Shown piece by piece: positions 43,017 to 53,501 of a stretch of DNA of 64,000 bases. Position numbers and translations under genes: made by a program. This DNA is from an uncultured Sutterella sp. (GTDB lineage Bacteria; Pseudomonadota; Gammaproteobacteria; Burkholderiales; Burkholderiaceae_F): the NCBI GenBank assembly GCA_900544255.1, contig UQUM01000003.1, positions 1-64,000 of the forward strand, given 5' to 3'. The notes under the pieces were generated by a model, which saw only the letters and a program-made list of their open reading frames with translations, ran no database searches and had not been told where the DNA came from. Every line of letters begins with the position of its first letter. The stretch's first letter is position 1.

Positions 43017-43177
43017 GGCGATTGCAGTGCCAACGATGGAAGCAAAATTAAGCCAACTCGGGAAGTAAAAATCGGACAAATGAGGAAACGAAAATAAGCC
43101 AAATACGGAAGTAAAATGCGTCCAAATGCGGAAGTAAAAGTCGGCCAAATTAGGAAGCAAAACTTGTCCGACTCAAG
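43017..43177 (+). repeat. Array 2: seven tandem 23-bp repeats upstream of the second AAA_14 gene
   Basis: Six well-preserved contiguous 23-bp units start at 43040, 43063, 43086, 43109, 43132 and 43155. A decayed one precedes them (43017) and a partial one follows at 43178. Most start AAG[CT]AAAA, then have [GT][CG]C at positions 13-15 and CAA[AC]T[NN]GG toward the end. Unit 43086 contains GAAAATAAGCCAAAT, which matches 12 of 15 bases of CAAAATAAGACAAAC in array 1 at the same register. Confidence 0.9.
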
Positions 43178-43223
43178 AAGCTGAATGAAATATATTTCAA
43201 AATCAATTGAAAAGCAGAAAAAG

Positions 43224-44501
43224 ATGACAACAGGATACAAGCACCGGGTTATTGACAACCTTCTGAAACGCAAATTGAAGGGGATCGGCGCGGTATTGAT
43301 CGAAGGCCCGAAACTTTGCGGCAAAACGACGACGGCTGAGCAAGCCGCCAAAAGTGTGGTTTATATGACGGCGCCTCAAGATCGGAAGATGAATGAGGAA
43401 TTGGCAAGAGTCCAGCCGAATGTCTTGTTGGAAGGAAAAACACCGCGCCTTATTGATGAGTGGCAGGTGGCTCCGCAGCTTTGGGATGCTGTACGTTTCG
43501 AAGTAGATCACCGGAAGAAAACGGGGCAATTTATTTTGACAGGCTCCGCCGTGCCGGCTGACCGCAGTGCGATTTTCCATTCCGGTACCGGACGGTTTGC
43601 CTGGCTCCGAATGAGAACAATGAGTCTTTTTGAGTCGGGGGAGAGCAACGGAAAGGTTAGTCTGAAAACGTTGTTTGACGGCCGATTTACTGGCGGTCAG
43701 TCCGAACTCACCTACAGCGATGTGGCCTATTTGGCGTGTCGGGGCGGTTGGCCGACGGCTTTAGGACAGGCTCAAGCGATTGCATTGGAACGAGCGACGG
43801 ATTATTACGATGCCGTTGTCAACGTCGATATTTCCCGAGTGGACGGAGTGAAACGCAACGCAGAATATACGAAACTGTTGATGCGTTCTTATGCCAGAAA
43901 TCAGGGCTCTCAGACGTCGTTGTCCGGTCTTCTGGAAGATATGACAGCCAACACTGACCGTGAAGTAATGAGTGCGAAGACGCTCTCCGGCTACTTGGAG
44001 GCCTTGAGGCAGATTTTTGTCATCGAAGACATGCCCGCGTGGAATCCCAACCTCCGATCCAAAACCGCGATTCGGACGGCGGATACGCGTTATTTTTCTG
44101 ATCCGTCGCTTTGTGCGGCGGCGTTGGGGATCGGACCCAAGGATCTCGAGAAGAACCCGGAAACTTTCGGCTTTGTGTTTGAGACGCTTTGCGTGCGGGA
44201 TCTGAGAGTGTATGCCGATGCGTTGGATGGTACGGTGTACCACTATCGCGACAAAACCAATTTGGAATGCGATGCGGTGCTGCACCGTCGGGACGGTTCC
44301 TACGGTCTGATTGAGATTAAGCTCGGCGGAGACTATGCCGTGGAGCACGGAGCTGAAACTTTGAAGGCTCTCGCAGAGCGGATTGATGTCGACAAAATGA
44401 TGAAGCCCGCTTTTTTGATGGTATTGACGGCAGTGGGGCAGTTTGCTTTCCAGCGGGAAGACGGCGTATATGTCGTACCGATCGGCTGTTTGAAGGATTG
44501 A
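43224..44501 (+). CDS. AAA_14/DUF4143 ATPase with a PD-(D/E)XK-like C-terminus (module copy 2)
   Basis: Same domain order as the copy at 38197 but from a different subfamily. Walker A GPKLCGKTTTA (near residue 28), Walker B RLIDEWQVAP, and sensor ILTGSAVPAD are present. The C-terminal domain has LECDAVLHRRDGSYGLIEIKLGG, which supplies D...ExK. The ATG at 43224 begins the protein at TTGYKHRVIDN, as family members do; an in-frame ATG at 43185 adds 13 residues that fall in the AT-rich tail of the repeat array. It is transcribed away from array 2, followed by a terminator shared with rhlE. The function is unknown. Confidence 0.85.
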   Translation: MTTGYKHRVIDNLLKRKLKGIGAVLIEGPKLCGKTTTAEQAAKSVVYMTAPQDRKMNEELARVQPNVLLEGKTPRLIDEWQVAPQLWDAVRFEVDHRKKTGQFILTGSAVPADRSAIFHSGTGRFAWLRMRTMSLFESGESNGKVSLKTLFDGRFTGGQSELTYSDVAYLACRGGWPTALGQAQAIALERATDYYDAVVNVDISRVDGVKRNAEYTKLLMRSYARNQGSQTSLSGLLEDMTANTDREVMSAKTLSGYLEALRQIFVIEDMPAWNPNLRSKTAIRTADTRYFSDPSLCAAALGIGPKDLEKNPETFGFVFETLCVRDLRVYADALDGTVYHYRDKTNLECDAVLHRRDGSYGLIEIKLGGDYAVEHGAETLKALAERIDVDKMMKPAFLMVLTAVGQFAFQREDGVYVVPIGCLKD

Positions 44502-44502
44502 C

Positions 44503-44531
44503 AAAAAGGGCCGCCCGCAGGCAGCCCCTTT
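44503..44531. terminator. Terminator between the AAA_14 gene and rhlE
   Basis: G/C-rich stem (AAAGGG...CCCTTT with inner pairing) and T/A runs; on the minus strand it is followed by five T and would stop rhlE. Confidence 0.6.
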
Positions 44532-44542
44532 CAATCAGCCGA

Positions 44543-46291
<1,749 letters not shown>

Positions 46292-46608
46292 TTGATAGTC
46301 CGTTAGGGTGGTGCGGCAGGCGTCTGCAGACGACGTACGTCGCCTTCCGGCCGGCAGAGGCCGCACCTCAACAAAAGACGGAGCGGAAAAGACAGCGTCG
46401 CTCCGTAAAACGCGTTGCCGTCGGATTCACTTTTTTCCCGTCGGTCGGACGACGAGAACGTCAACGGCAGTGCGCTCAAAATTCGGAGCGCGCATTGTAG
46501 CGTGAGCGGTGAGGAAAAAAATAGCCAAAGGGCGGAATGAATGGAAAGGGATTGTGTCAGGAATGGCGAACTGGATTAGCCTATGATTTCTAAAGTTAAA
46601 ATCAAAAG

Positions 46609-46758
46609 ATGAGATGCTGTGCCCGCTATCTTTGGAGAACAAAATCACGAGGAGTTTCCAATCTCAAGCGTATCGCCGCCCGTTTCGTCGACACGAAGCT
46701 GAAGGCGTTGGTCGTGGAAGGTTGGGAAAAGCCCATCAGACAAAGTCGCCTAATTTAG
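46609..46758 (+). other. Small ORF of unknown origin before rsmE
   Basis: A 49-codon frame (MRCCARYLWRTKSRG ... NLKRIAARFVDTKLKAL) that overlaps the rsmE 3' end by a few bases. Its coding-like composition suggests a fragment of a lost gene, but no family is recognised. Confidence 0.25.
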
Positions 46759-47467
46759 TGTTCAAGAACACGGCGGCTGCCAATCCCGCCGTTTCAGTTC
46801 TCAACACCCGCGGCCCCAAGACGGCACACTGCCACCCGGCGTCGCGCGCCTGAGCAACTTCTTCCTCCGAAAAACCGCCTTCAGGTCCCACGGCAAAGGC
46901 CACACTTTTCGCGTTTCTGAGAACGGGGGCCGAGGTTTCACCGGGGTGCATCAGCCAACGAACGTCGGCCGTGACGGATTTCAAAGCGGCTTCCAATGAA
47001 GAAAGTGCCGTGACGGACGGCAGAACGTTGCGTCCGCACTGCTCGCAGGCGCCGATCACGATGTCTTGCCAGCGGGCGAGGCGCTTTTCGAGTTTGTCAC
47101 CGACGAGACGCGTGACGGAGCGAGCGGCCGGAACAAAAACGATGTGGGCGACGCCGGTTTCGACAGCCTTTTCGACAATCCAGTCCGCTTTATCGTTGCT
47201 GACGAAGGACTGAATGAGCGTGAGTTCCACCGGGCTCTCTTTTATGGGAGATGCCACGGCTTGCACCGTGATCCAGGCATCTTTCCCTTCAAAGGCAATC
47301 GGCCCCTGCGCCGTATTCCCCTTACCGTCGAAAACGAGAATCGGGTCACCTGCAACGGCCCGCAGTACGCGGCCGGCGTGGTGCCGAGCGGCTTCGGAGA
47401 GGTAGGCGCGTTCTCCCTCCTGATAGGGAGCGGACTGCGGAGAATAGAAACGAGCGACGGCAGGCAT
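46736..47467 (-). CDS. rsmE: 16S rRNA (uridine1498-N3)-methyltransferase
   Basis: SPOUT-fold methyltransferase. ARFYSP at the start, HHAGRVLRAVAGDPILVFDGKG, and the SAM-binding knot AVGPEGGFSEEEVAQARD with LGPRVLRTETA are typical. The ATG at 47467 gives the normal N-terminus; the open frame upstream to 47596 only reads through repeat array 3 and yields an artificial octapeptide repeat. No good ribosome binding site is visible. Confidence 0.9.
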   Translation of the reverse strand: MPAVARFYSPQSAPYQEGERAYLSEAARHHAGRVLRAVAGDPILVFDGKGNTAQGPIAFEGKDAWITVQAVASPIKESPVELTLIQSFVSNDKADWIVEKAVETGVAHIVFVPAARSVTRLVGDKLEKRLARWQDIVIGACEQCGRNVLPSVTALSSLEAALKSVTADVRWLMHPGETSAPVLRNAKSVAFAVGPEGGFSEEEVAQARDAGWQCAVLGPRVLRTETAGLAAAVFLNTKLGDFV

Positions 47468-47522
47468 GGCGGAATTCGCATGAGTTGCAACAGGAGGCAA
47501 TCTAGCGCAAAAGGCGGTGAAG

Positions 47523-47610
47523 GCCAATTTTCTGCGGGGAAAAGCCAACTCCGTGTACTGGAATTCAGCCAACTCTGTGTATTGAAAAACGGCCAACTTT
47601 GCCTATCGAC
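47523..47610 (+). repeat. Array 3: orphan tandem repeats related to arrays 1 and 2
   Basis: GCCAA recurs at 47523, 47544, 47568 and 47592 (intervals 21, 24, 24). The second and third units read GCCAACTCCGTGTACTGG and GCCAACTCTGTGTATTG. The bases AAGCCAACTCCG here match AAGCCAACTCGG of array 2 at 11 of 12 positions. The array is followed by a similarly AT-rich stretch, but the next gene is tkt; no AAA_14 gene is next to it. Confidence 0.65.
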
Positions 47611-47868
47611 TGATATTTGATATTGAATTTAAATAAAAAATTTTCTATTCAGAAAGTCAGAAAAAACAGCCTTCGTAAGGGAACGAAGAAAACAGCCGGG
47701 CTGGTGCGGTGAGGCGCGGCGTCAACCGCACAATTTTCCGTTTTCGCAGCGCCCCTTTGTTACAATGGCGGAACGCCGTTAGGAAAATGCTGTTGGGCGG
47801 GGTTTGTCTTGCCCGCAGAATTTCTTTTTTCGGCTCCCTTATCATTTTTATTGATACCCCAAGAGACT

Positions 47869-49893
47869 ATGTCCGAACCCGTTTCCGCGCAGACGATGGC
47901 CAACGCCGTTCGTGCGCTTGCCATGGACGCCGTCCAGAAAGCCAAATCCGGTCACCCCGGCATGCCCATGGGCATGGCTGATATTGCCATCGCCCTCTGG
48001 ACGAAGCATCTCCGTCACAATCCCAAGAACCCGAAGTGGGTCGGCCGCGACCGCTTCATTCTCTCGAACGGCCACGGCTCGATGCTGCAGTATGCCTTGT
48101 TGCACCTCACCGGCTACGATCTGTCGCTCGACGATTTGAAGAACTTCCGTCAGATGGGAAGCAAAACCCCCGGTCACCCCGAAGTGGGCGTGACGCCGGG
48201 CGTGGAAACGACGACGGGCCCCTTGGGGCAGGGCATTGCCAACGCCGTCGGTATGGCGCTTGCTGAAAAGCTCCTCGCGGCGGAATTTAACCGCGACGGT
48301 TTCCCCGTGATCGACAACCGTACGTACTGCTTCTTGGGCGACGGCTGCATGATGGAAGGCATCAGCCACGAAGTGTGTTCTTTGGCGGGTGTCTGGGGCT
48401 TGAATAAGCTCATTGCGTTCTACGACGACAACGGCATCTCGATCGACGGCAACGTGAAGGGGTGGTTCAACGACGACACCAAGAAGCGTTTTGAAGCCTA
48501 TCACTGGAACGTGATCGGCCCGGTGGACGGGCACGACATCGACGCCGTTGCGAAGGCCGTGGAAGAAGCGAAGGCCGAAAAAGATCGCCCGACGCTCATC
48601 ATCTGCAAGACCGTGATCGGTTTCGGTTCCCCGAACCGCGCCGGTACTGCCAAAGCGCACGGCGAAGCTCTGGGCGACGAAGAAATCGCCGCCACGAAGG
48701 CGAAACTGGGCTGGAATTACGGTCCCTTTGAAATTCCGGCGGAGGTTTACGCCGCGATGGATCACCGCGAAGCGGGTGAAAAGGATGAAGCGGCTTGGAA
48801 CGCGATGTTTGCGAAGTACGAAGCGGCTTATCCGGAACTCGCGAGCGAATTAAAGCGCCGTTTGGCGGGCGAACTTCCCGCGAATTTTGACGACGTCGTT
48901 TTTGAAGCGCTCTGCAGCGCACAGGCGGCCGCGGAATCCGTGGCGACCCGTAAGGCGAGTCAGAAGGCTTTGAACGCCCTCGCACCGGCTCTTCCCGAAC
49001 TTCTCGGTGGGTCTGCGGACTTGACGGGCTCCAACCTCACGAATTGGACGGGAGTGGAACGCCTGACGCACGACAACCTCCTGGGGCGCCACATCAGCTT
49101 CGGCGTGCGCGAATTCGGTATGAGCGCCATTCAGAACGGCGTTGCGCTTTACGGCGGCTTCATTCCGTTCTGCGCCGGGTTCCTGACGTTCTCGGACTAC
49201 GCGCGAAATGCCCTCCGAATGGCAGCCCTCATGAAGCTGCGCTCCATTTTCGTCTTTACGCACGATTCGATCGGTTTGGGTGAAGACGGCCCGACGCACC
49301 AGTCCGTGGAACAGGTCGCAAGCCTGCGTCTCATCCCCAATATGGACGTGTGGCGTCCTGCGGATACGGTGGAAGCGATTGCCGCGTGGGACGCCGCGAT
49401 CGAACGCCGTGACGGCCCGAGTTCCCTCGTCTTCTCGCGTCAGACCGTGGCCTTCACGGAAGACCGCGACGAAGTCGATGCGGACGCGATCGCCAAGGGC
49501 GCCTACGTGGTCGCCGAAGCCCCTGCGGGCGAAGGGAAAGCCGAGTGCATTATTGCGGCGACGGGGTCTGAACTTCCGATCGCGACCGAAGCCCGCAAGC
49601 TTCTGGCGGCTCAGAACATTCAGGTGCGCGTGGTGTCGGTGCCCTGCGCCGACGTGTTCGATCGTCAGGACGCCGCTTACCGCGATGCGGTCTTCCCCGC
49701 CGGGACGCCGATCCTCGCGATCGAAGCGGGCGTGACCGGTCTCTGGTACAAGTATTTCCGCGGCAAGGGCGATGTGATGGGAATCGACACCTTCGGTGAA
49801 TCGGCTCCCGCCAAGGTGCTGTGGCCGCATTTCGGCTTCACGGTGGATAACGCCGTGGCAAAGGTGCGCCGCCTCGTAGGCCGTGCCGACTGA
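47869..49893 (+). CDS. tkt: Transketolase
   Basis: Thiamine diphosphate enzyme of the pentose phosphate pathway. The ATG at 47869 gives [22 protein letters not shown], matching the family, so the upstream 20 codons are not used. [43 protein letters not shown] (ThDP-binding GDG...N region) and [11 protein letters not shown] are intact. Length 674 aa. Head of a tkt-gapA-pgk cluster typical of Betaproteobacteria. Confidence 0.96.
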   Translation: MSEPVSAQTMANAVRALAMDAVQKAKSGHPGMPMGMADIAIALWTKHLRHNPKNPKWVGRDRFILSNGHGSMLQYALLHLTGYDLSLDDLKNFRQMGSKTPGHPEVGVTPGVETTTGPLGQGIANAVGMALAEKLLAAEFNRDGFPVIDNRTYCFLGDGCMMEGISHEVCSLAGVWGLNKLIAFYDDNGISIDGNVKGWFNDDTKKRFEAYHWNVIGPVDGHDIDAVAKAVEEAKAEKDRPTLIICKTVIGFGSPNRAGTAKAHGEALGDEEIAATKAKLGWNYGPFEIPAEVYAAMDHREAGEKDEAAWNAMFAKYEAAYPELASELKRRLAGELPANFDDVVFEALCSAQAAAESVATRKASQKALNALAPALPELLGGSADLTGSNLTNWTGVERLTHDNLLGRHISFGVREFGMSAIQNGVALYGGFIPFCAGFLTFSDYARNALRMAALMKLRSIFVFTHDSIGLGEDGPTHQSVEQVASLRLIPNMDVWRPADTVEAIAAWDAAIERRDGPSSLVFSRQTVAFTEDRDEVDADAIAKGAYVVAEAPAGEGKAECIIAATGSELPIATEARKLLAAQNIQVRVVSVPCADVFDRQDAAYRDAVFPAGTPILAIEAGVTGLWYKYFRGKGDVMGIDTFGESAPAKVLWPHFGFTVDNAVAKVRRLVGRAD

Positions 49894-49919
49894 TTCAAAC
49901 TTTATAAGGAACAAAGAAC

Positions 49920-50936
49920 ATGACGATTCGTGTAGCCATCAACGGGTTCGGCCGCATCGGCCGCAACGTTCTGCGCGCGCACTATGAAAGCGGCAAGAAA
50001 CGCGACCTTGAGATCGTGGCCATCAACGCCCCGGGCGACGTCAATATTCATGCCCACCTTCTGAAGTTTGACACGGTGCACGGGCGCTTTGCGGCCGACG
50101 TGAAGACGGAAGGCACGGACTGGATGATCGTCAACGGCGACCGCATCCGCGTCTTCAACACCCGTGACCCGAAGGAAATTCCCTGGGGAGATCTGGGCGT
50201 TGACGTGGTGCTCGAATGCACCGGTGCCTTCACGGCCCGCGATAAGGCGATGATGCACGTCGAACAGGGGGCGAAGAAGGTGCTCATTTCCGCTCCGGGC
50301 AAGGACGCCGACGCCACCGTCGTTTACGGTGTGAACGACCACATTCTTACAAAGGATATGGTGATCGTTTCGAACGCTTCCTGTACGACGAACTGCTTGG
50401 CTCCGTTGGTGAAGCCCCTTCACGAAGCGATCGGCGTGGAACGCGGTCTCATGACGACCGTGCATTCCTTTACGAACGATCAGAACGTCACCGACGTTTA
50501 CCACAAGGACATGCGCCGCGCCCGCGCGGCCGGTATGTCACAGATTCCGACGAAGACGGGCGCGGCGAAGGCCGTGGGTCTCGTTCTTCCGGAATTGAAT
50601 GGTTTGCTCGACGGCTTTGCCGTGCGCGTGCCGACGATCAACGTTTCTTTCGTCGACCTCACCTTCATCCCGAAGCGTGAAACGTCCGTGGAAGAAGTAA
50701 ATGCGATTATGAAGGCAGCCGCGGAAGGTACGGGTCTCAAAGGTGTGTTGGGTTACAACGACCTGCCGCTCGTTTCGAGCGACTTCAACCACGACGATCG
50801 CTCTTCGATCTTCGACTCGACCCTGACCAAGGTCTCGGGCGGCCGTCTCGTGAAAGTGACGAGTTGGTACGACAACGAATGGGCGTTCTCCTGCCGTATG
50901 CTCGACAACGCGCTCGCGATGATGGCGGCGCAGTAA
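49920..50936 (+). CDS. gapA: Glyceraldehyde-3-phosphate dehydrogenase
   Basis: Glycolytic/gluconeogenic enzyme. The N-terminal NAD-binding [13 protein letters not shown], the catalytic [12 protein letters not shown] with its active-site Cys, and the substrate-binding [11 protein letters not shown] are present. Length 338 aa is normal. AAGGA ribosome binding site. Confidence 0.97.
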   Translation: MTIRVAINGFGRIGRNVLRAHYESGKKRDLEIVAINAPGDVNIHAHLLKFDTVHGRFAADVKTEGTDWMIVNGDRIRVFNTRDPKEIPWGDLGVDVVLECTGAFTARDKAMMHVEQGAKKVLISAPGKDADATVVYGVNDHILTKDMVIVSNASCTTNCLAPLVKPLHEAIGVERGLMTTVHSFTNDQNVTDVYHKDMRRARAAGMSQIPTKTGAAKAVGLVLPELNGLLDGFAVRVPTINVSFVDLTFIPKRETSVEEVNAIMKAAAEGTGLKGVLGYNDLPLVSSDFNHDDRSSIFDSTLTKVSGGRLVKVTSWYDNEWAFSCRMLDNALAMMAAQ

Positions 50937-50952
50937 TTTGATTAACGCATCC

Positions 50953-50984
50953 CGAAAGGCGGAAAGGCAACTTTCCGCCTTTCG
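50953..50984 (+). other. Perfect 14-bp hairpin with GCAA tetraloop between gapA and pgk
   Basis: CGAAAGGCGGAAAG / CTTTCCGCCTTTCG with loop GCAA. There is no T run, so it more likely sets mRNA stability or partial attenuation between gapA and pgk than full termination. Confidence 0.8.
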
Positions 50985-51020
50985 TCTGATGGAAATTGGT
51001 AACTACGAGGTAAGTGACTC

Positions 51021-52223
51021 ATGCAGGTTCTTACGTTGGAAGGACTGGCGAAGGCCGGTCAGTTGAACGGCCGCCGTGTGCTGATCCGCAGCGATCTGAA
51101 TGTTCCGCGCGATGAAGAAGGCCGTATTACGAATGAAGCGCGTCTCATTGCAAGCGTGCCTGCGGTGCGGCTTGCGGTGGACAGCGGCGCTGCGGTGCTC
51201 GTGATGAGCCACCTGGGGCGCCCGACGGAAGGCGAATGCCGTCAGGAAGATTCCCTGGCGGGCGTGGCGGTGCGTATGAGCCAGTTGGTGGGGCTGCCTA
51301 TCCGCCTCGTCAAAAACTACTTGGACGGCGTCGAGGTGAAGCCGGGCGAAGTGGTGATGCTTGAAAACTGCCGCTGCAATAAGGGCGAAAAGAAAAACGA
51401 CGCGGAATTAGCAAAGAGGTACGCGGCGCTCTGCGACGTGTTCGTGAACGACGCGTTCGGCACCGCGCACCGCGCGCAGGCTTCCACGGAAGGTGTCGCT
51501 CGGTTGGCGAAGGTGGCGTGCGCGGGGCCCCTCATGGCGGCGGAAATCGATGCGTTGACGAAGTCCGTGCAGGACGCCGAACACCCCCTGATGGCGATCG
51601 TGGGCGGGAGTAAGGTTTCGACGAAACTCACCATTCTCAACAATCTCGCAAAGACCGTGGATCAGTTGATTGTGGGCGGCGGCATTGCCAATACGTTCCT
51701 GCTTGCAGCCGGTAAGAGGATCGGTAAGTCCCTGGCCGAACCCGAACTCGTCGACGAATGCAAGAAGGTGCTCGCAACCCTTGCGGAAAAGGGCGCGAAC
51801 CTCCCGTTGCCCACGGACGTGGTGGTGGCGAAGGCGTTTGCAGCGGACGCCGAACACCGCACCTGCTCGGTGGACGACGTGGCAGACGACGAGATGATTC
51901 TCGACGTGGGACCTGAAACGGCGGAGGAACTCGCCAAACTCGTGAAGGCCTCAAAAACCATCGTTTGGAACGGCCCCGTTGGCGTATTTGAGATGGAACC
52001 CTATGCGGGCGGCACGAAAGCCTTGGCGGCCGCAATTGCCGACGCGACGAAGGCGGGCGCCTTCTCGATTGCCGGGGGCGGCGATACGGTCTCGGCCGTG
52101 CACGCGTTCGGCGTGGCGGACAAGGTGAGCTACATTTCGACGGGCGGCGGCGCTTTCCTCGAATTCTTGGAAGGTAAGACGCTGCCGGCCGTGGCCGTTT
52201 TGGAAGAAAAAGCGAAGGCTTGA
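51021..52223 (+). CDS. pgk: Phosphoglycerate kinase
   Basis: Glycolytic kinase. [15 protein letters not shown] near residues 20-34, the SHLGRPT motif, [12 protein letters not shown] (substrate region) and the C-terminal ATP-site [13 protein letters not shown] are present. Length 400 aa is normal. Last gene of the tkt-gapA-pgk cluster, with a strong terminator after it. Confidence 0.96.
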   Translation: MQVLTLEGLAKAGQLNGRRVLIRSDLNVPRDEEGRITNEARLIASVPAVRLAVDSGAAVLVMSHLGRPTEGECRQEDSLAGVAVRMSQLVGLPIRLVKNYLDGVEVKPGEVVMLENCRCNKGEKKNDAELAKRYAALCDVFVNDAFGTAHRAQASTEGVARLAKVACAGPLMAAEIDALTKSVQDAEHPLMAIVGGSKVSTKLTILNNLAKTVDQLIVGGGIANTFLLAAGKRIGKSLAEPELVDECKKVLATLAEKGANLPLPTDVVVAKAFAADAEHRTCSVDDVADDEMILDVGPETAEELAKLVKASKTIVWNGPVGVFEMEPYAGGTKALAAAIADATKAGAFSIAGGGDTVSAVHAFGVADKVSYISTGGGAFLEFLEGKTLPAVAVLEEKAKA

Positions 52224-52235
52224 TCGTTCTGCGCT

Positions 52236-52277
52236 AAAAAAGCCGTCGGGGACTGACATTTTCCCCGGCGGCTTTTT
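52236..52277 (+). terminator. Terminator of pgk
   Basis: AAAAAGCCGTCGGGG / CCCCGGCGGCTTTTT stem with T run on the + strand; it may also serve the converging DUF4186 gene. Confidence 0.9.
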
Positions 52278-52284
52278 CGTAGGG

Positions 52285-52716
52285 TTAAAAAAGTTCCGCC
52301 TGACGCGACGGTCGTTTGGGTTTAGAGGGAAGCGTGAGGTCGTGCCGAATCCAATCGAGCAGCAATTCGACGATATCGGACTGCTCTTCGGCCGTCAGCG
52401 CGCGACCTTTCGGAATATGATGCCATTTTTCGAGGCACCCGCGGCAACAGCAGGCGCAGGCGTGTTGCGCCGTGAAGACGGGGTGCCCCTTCATCGGGGT
52501 CTGTTTGCCGTCGTTGGGAATATCCGCTGGGGCAAGCCTTGACGAAATGAATCCGGCGGCGTGCGCTCTGAGAATGGTTTCGCCTTTTTCGAGGGCGTAG
52601 CCCCGGTCGGCAGGCGACAGATGAAATTGCGAGCGGAACTGCGAGAGCGCAAGGCGCCTCAGTTGTTCGTCGTGCCGGGGATCATCGGAAAAAACAACGG
52701 TAACGGAGTCAATCAT
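52285..52716 (-). CDS. DUF4186 family protein
   Basis: 143 residues with the DUF4186 core: FRSQFHL, IPNDGKQTPMKGHPVF and AQHACACCCRGCLEKWHHIPKGR, a Cys/His cluster that may bind zinc. No activity is known. Its ATG shares bases with the divergent AlkZ-related gene (CATG at 52714-52717), so the two genes start head to head with no gap. The start lacks a ribosome binding site, so it may be leaderless or start downstream. Confidence 0.82.
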   Translation of the reverse strand: MIDSVTVVFSDDPRHDEQLRRLALSQFRSQFHLSPADRGYALEKGETILRAHAAGFISSRLAPADIPNDGKQTPMKGHPVFTAQHACACCCRGCLEKWHHIPKGRALTAEEQSDIVELLLDWIRHDLTLPSKPKRPSRQAELF

Positions 52717-53410
52717 GATTAAAGCGGAAACTACGCAGAAAACCTGGGGACGGGCGACGTTGACGAGCGCCGAAAAGCTCGAGGATTGTATTGCGAATTA
52801 CGACTTCCTACCGTTTTTCAGTAACGAGGTGACGGGGTGGTCGATTGAAGAAAAGACCCCGTCTCGTTTGTGGTTTACGGAGGAACCGGGCCCTTGGGAG
52901 TGGAAGGGCCCGATTGCCCGACAAGGGAATTTTCTTTATGGGAAGTTTTTTGAAAAGAGGGCGGGCTACGTCGATCGGACGGTTTTCGGGCGCTTTGCGC
53001 AGATTCGCCGCTCGCTCCCGAGAAGCCGTAACGACAAGACGCTTGCGCGCGAATTGTGGCTCGCGGACTTCATGAGCTATGGCGAGGCCGTACTGAGCCC
53101 GGACTTAAAGGAAGCGTGGGCGGACGAATTCGGAACGACGGCAGGGTTGGACAGTGCCTTGGCGACGCTGCAGATGCGTACCGAACTCGTGATCGCGGAC
53201 TTTGAATATCGGCACGATAAAGAGGGAAAGCCTTACGGGTGGGGCTTGGCGCGTTACGTGAAGCCCGAAGCCCTGATCGGGGAAGATTTCCTCGCGGAAA
53301 CCGCGGCGAGCCCGGAAGCCGCTTTGGAAGAGCTTGTGGCGGGGCTCGTTCAAAAGCTCCCCGAGGCCGATCCCGCCGTGTTGCGCCGAATGATCGCCGG
53401 ACGCCGATGA
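52715..53410 (+). CDS. AlkZ-related hypothetical protein
   Basis: 231 residues. FLPFFSNEVTGWSIEE, WFTEEPGPWEWKGPIAR, GKFFEKRAGYVDR and the later DFEYRHDKEGKPYGWGLARY match a family often labelled AlkZ-related. It may be derived from the AlkZ/YcaQ DNA glycosylases, but no catalytic residue can be named here. GGAG about 7 bp upstream supports the ATG at 52715. Divergent from DUF4186. Confidence 0.75.
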   Translation: MIKAETTQKTWGRATLTSAEKLEDCIANYDFLPFFSNEVTGWSIEEKTPSRLWFTEEPGPWEWKGPIARQGNFLYGKFFEKRAGYVDRTVFGRFAQIRRSLPRSRNDKTLARELWLADFMSYGEAVLSPDLKEAWADEFGTTAGLDSALATLQMRTELVIADFEYRHDKEGKPYGWGLARYVKPEALIGEDFLAETAASPEAALEELVAGLVQKLPEADPAVLRRMIAGRR

Positions 53411-53427
53411 AAAAAACCTTTAATGAA

Positions 53428-53460
53428 AAAAGCCCGACATCTTCGCGATATCGGGCTTTT
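53428..53460. terminator. Bidirectional terminator between the AlkZ-related gene and the symporter gene
   Basis: AAAAGCCCGA / TCGGGCTTTT with further pairing near the loop; A/T runs on both sides. Confidence 0.85.
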
Positions 53461-53501
53461 CTTAATGTCGCTCCGGTAGGGGAGCGACCATCAATGACGC
53501 T

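Noticed and set aside
39486..43177. CRISPR arrays
   Set aside because: The repeats are contiguous with no spacers, are imperfect, and no cas genes occur in the window.
47468..47596. N-terminal extension of RsmE with an octapeptide repeat (QYTELAxF)
   Set aside because: It is the translation of the 24-bp tandem repeats; RsmE homologues start at the ATG at 47467.
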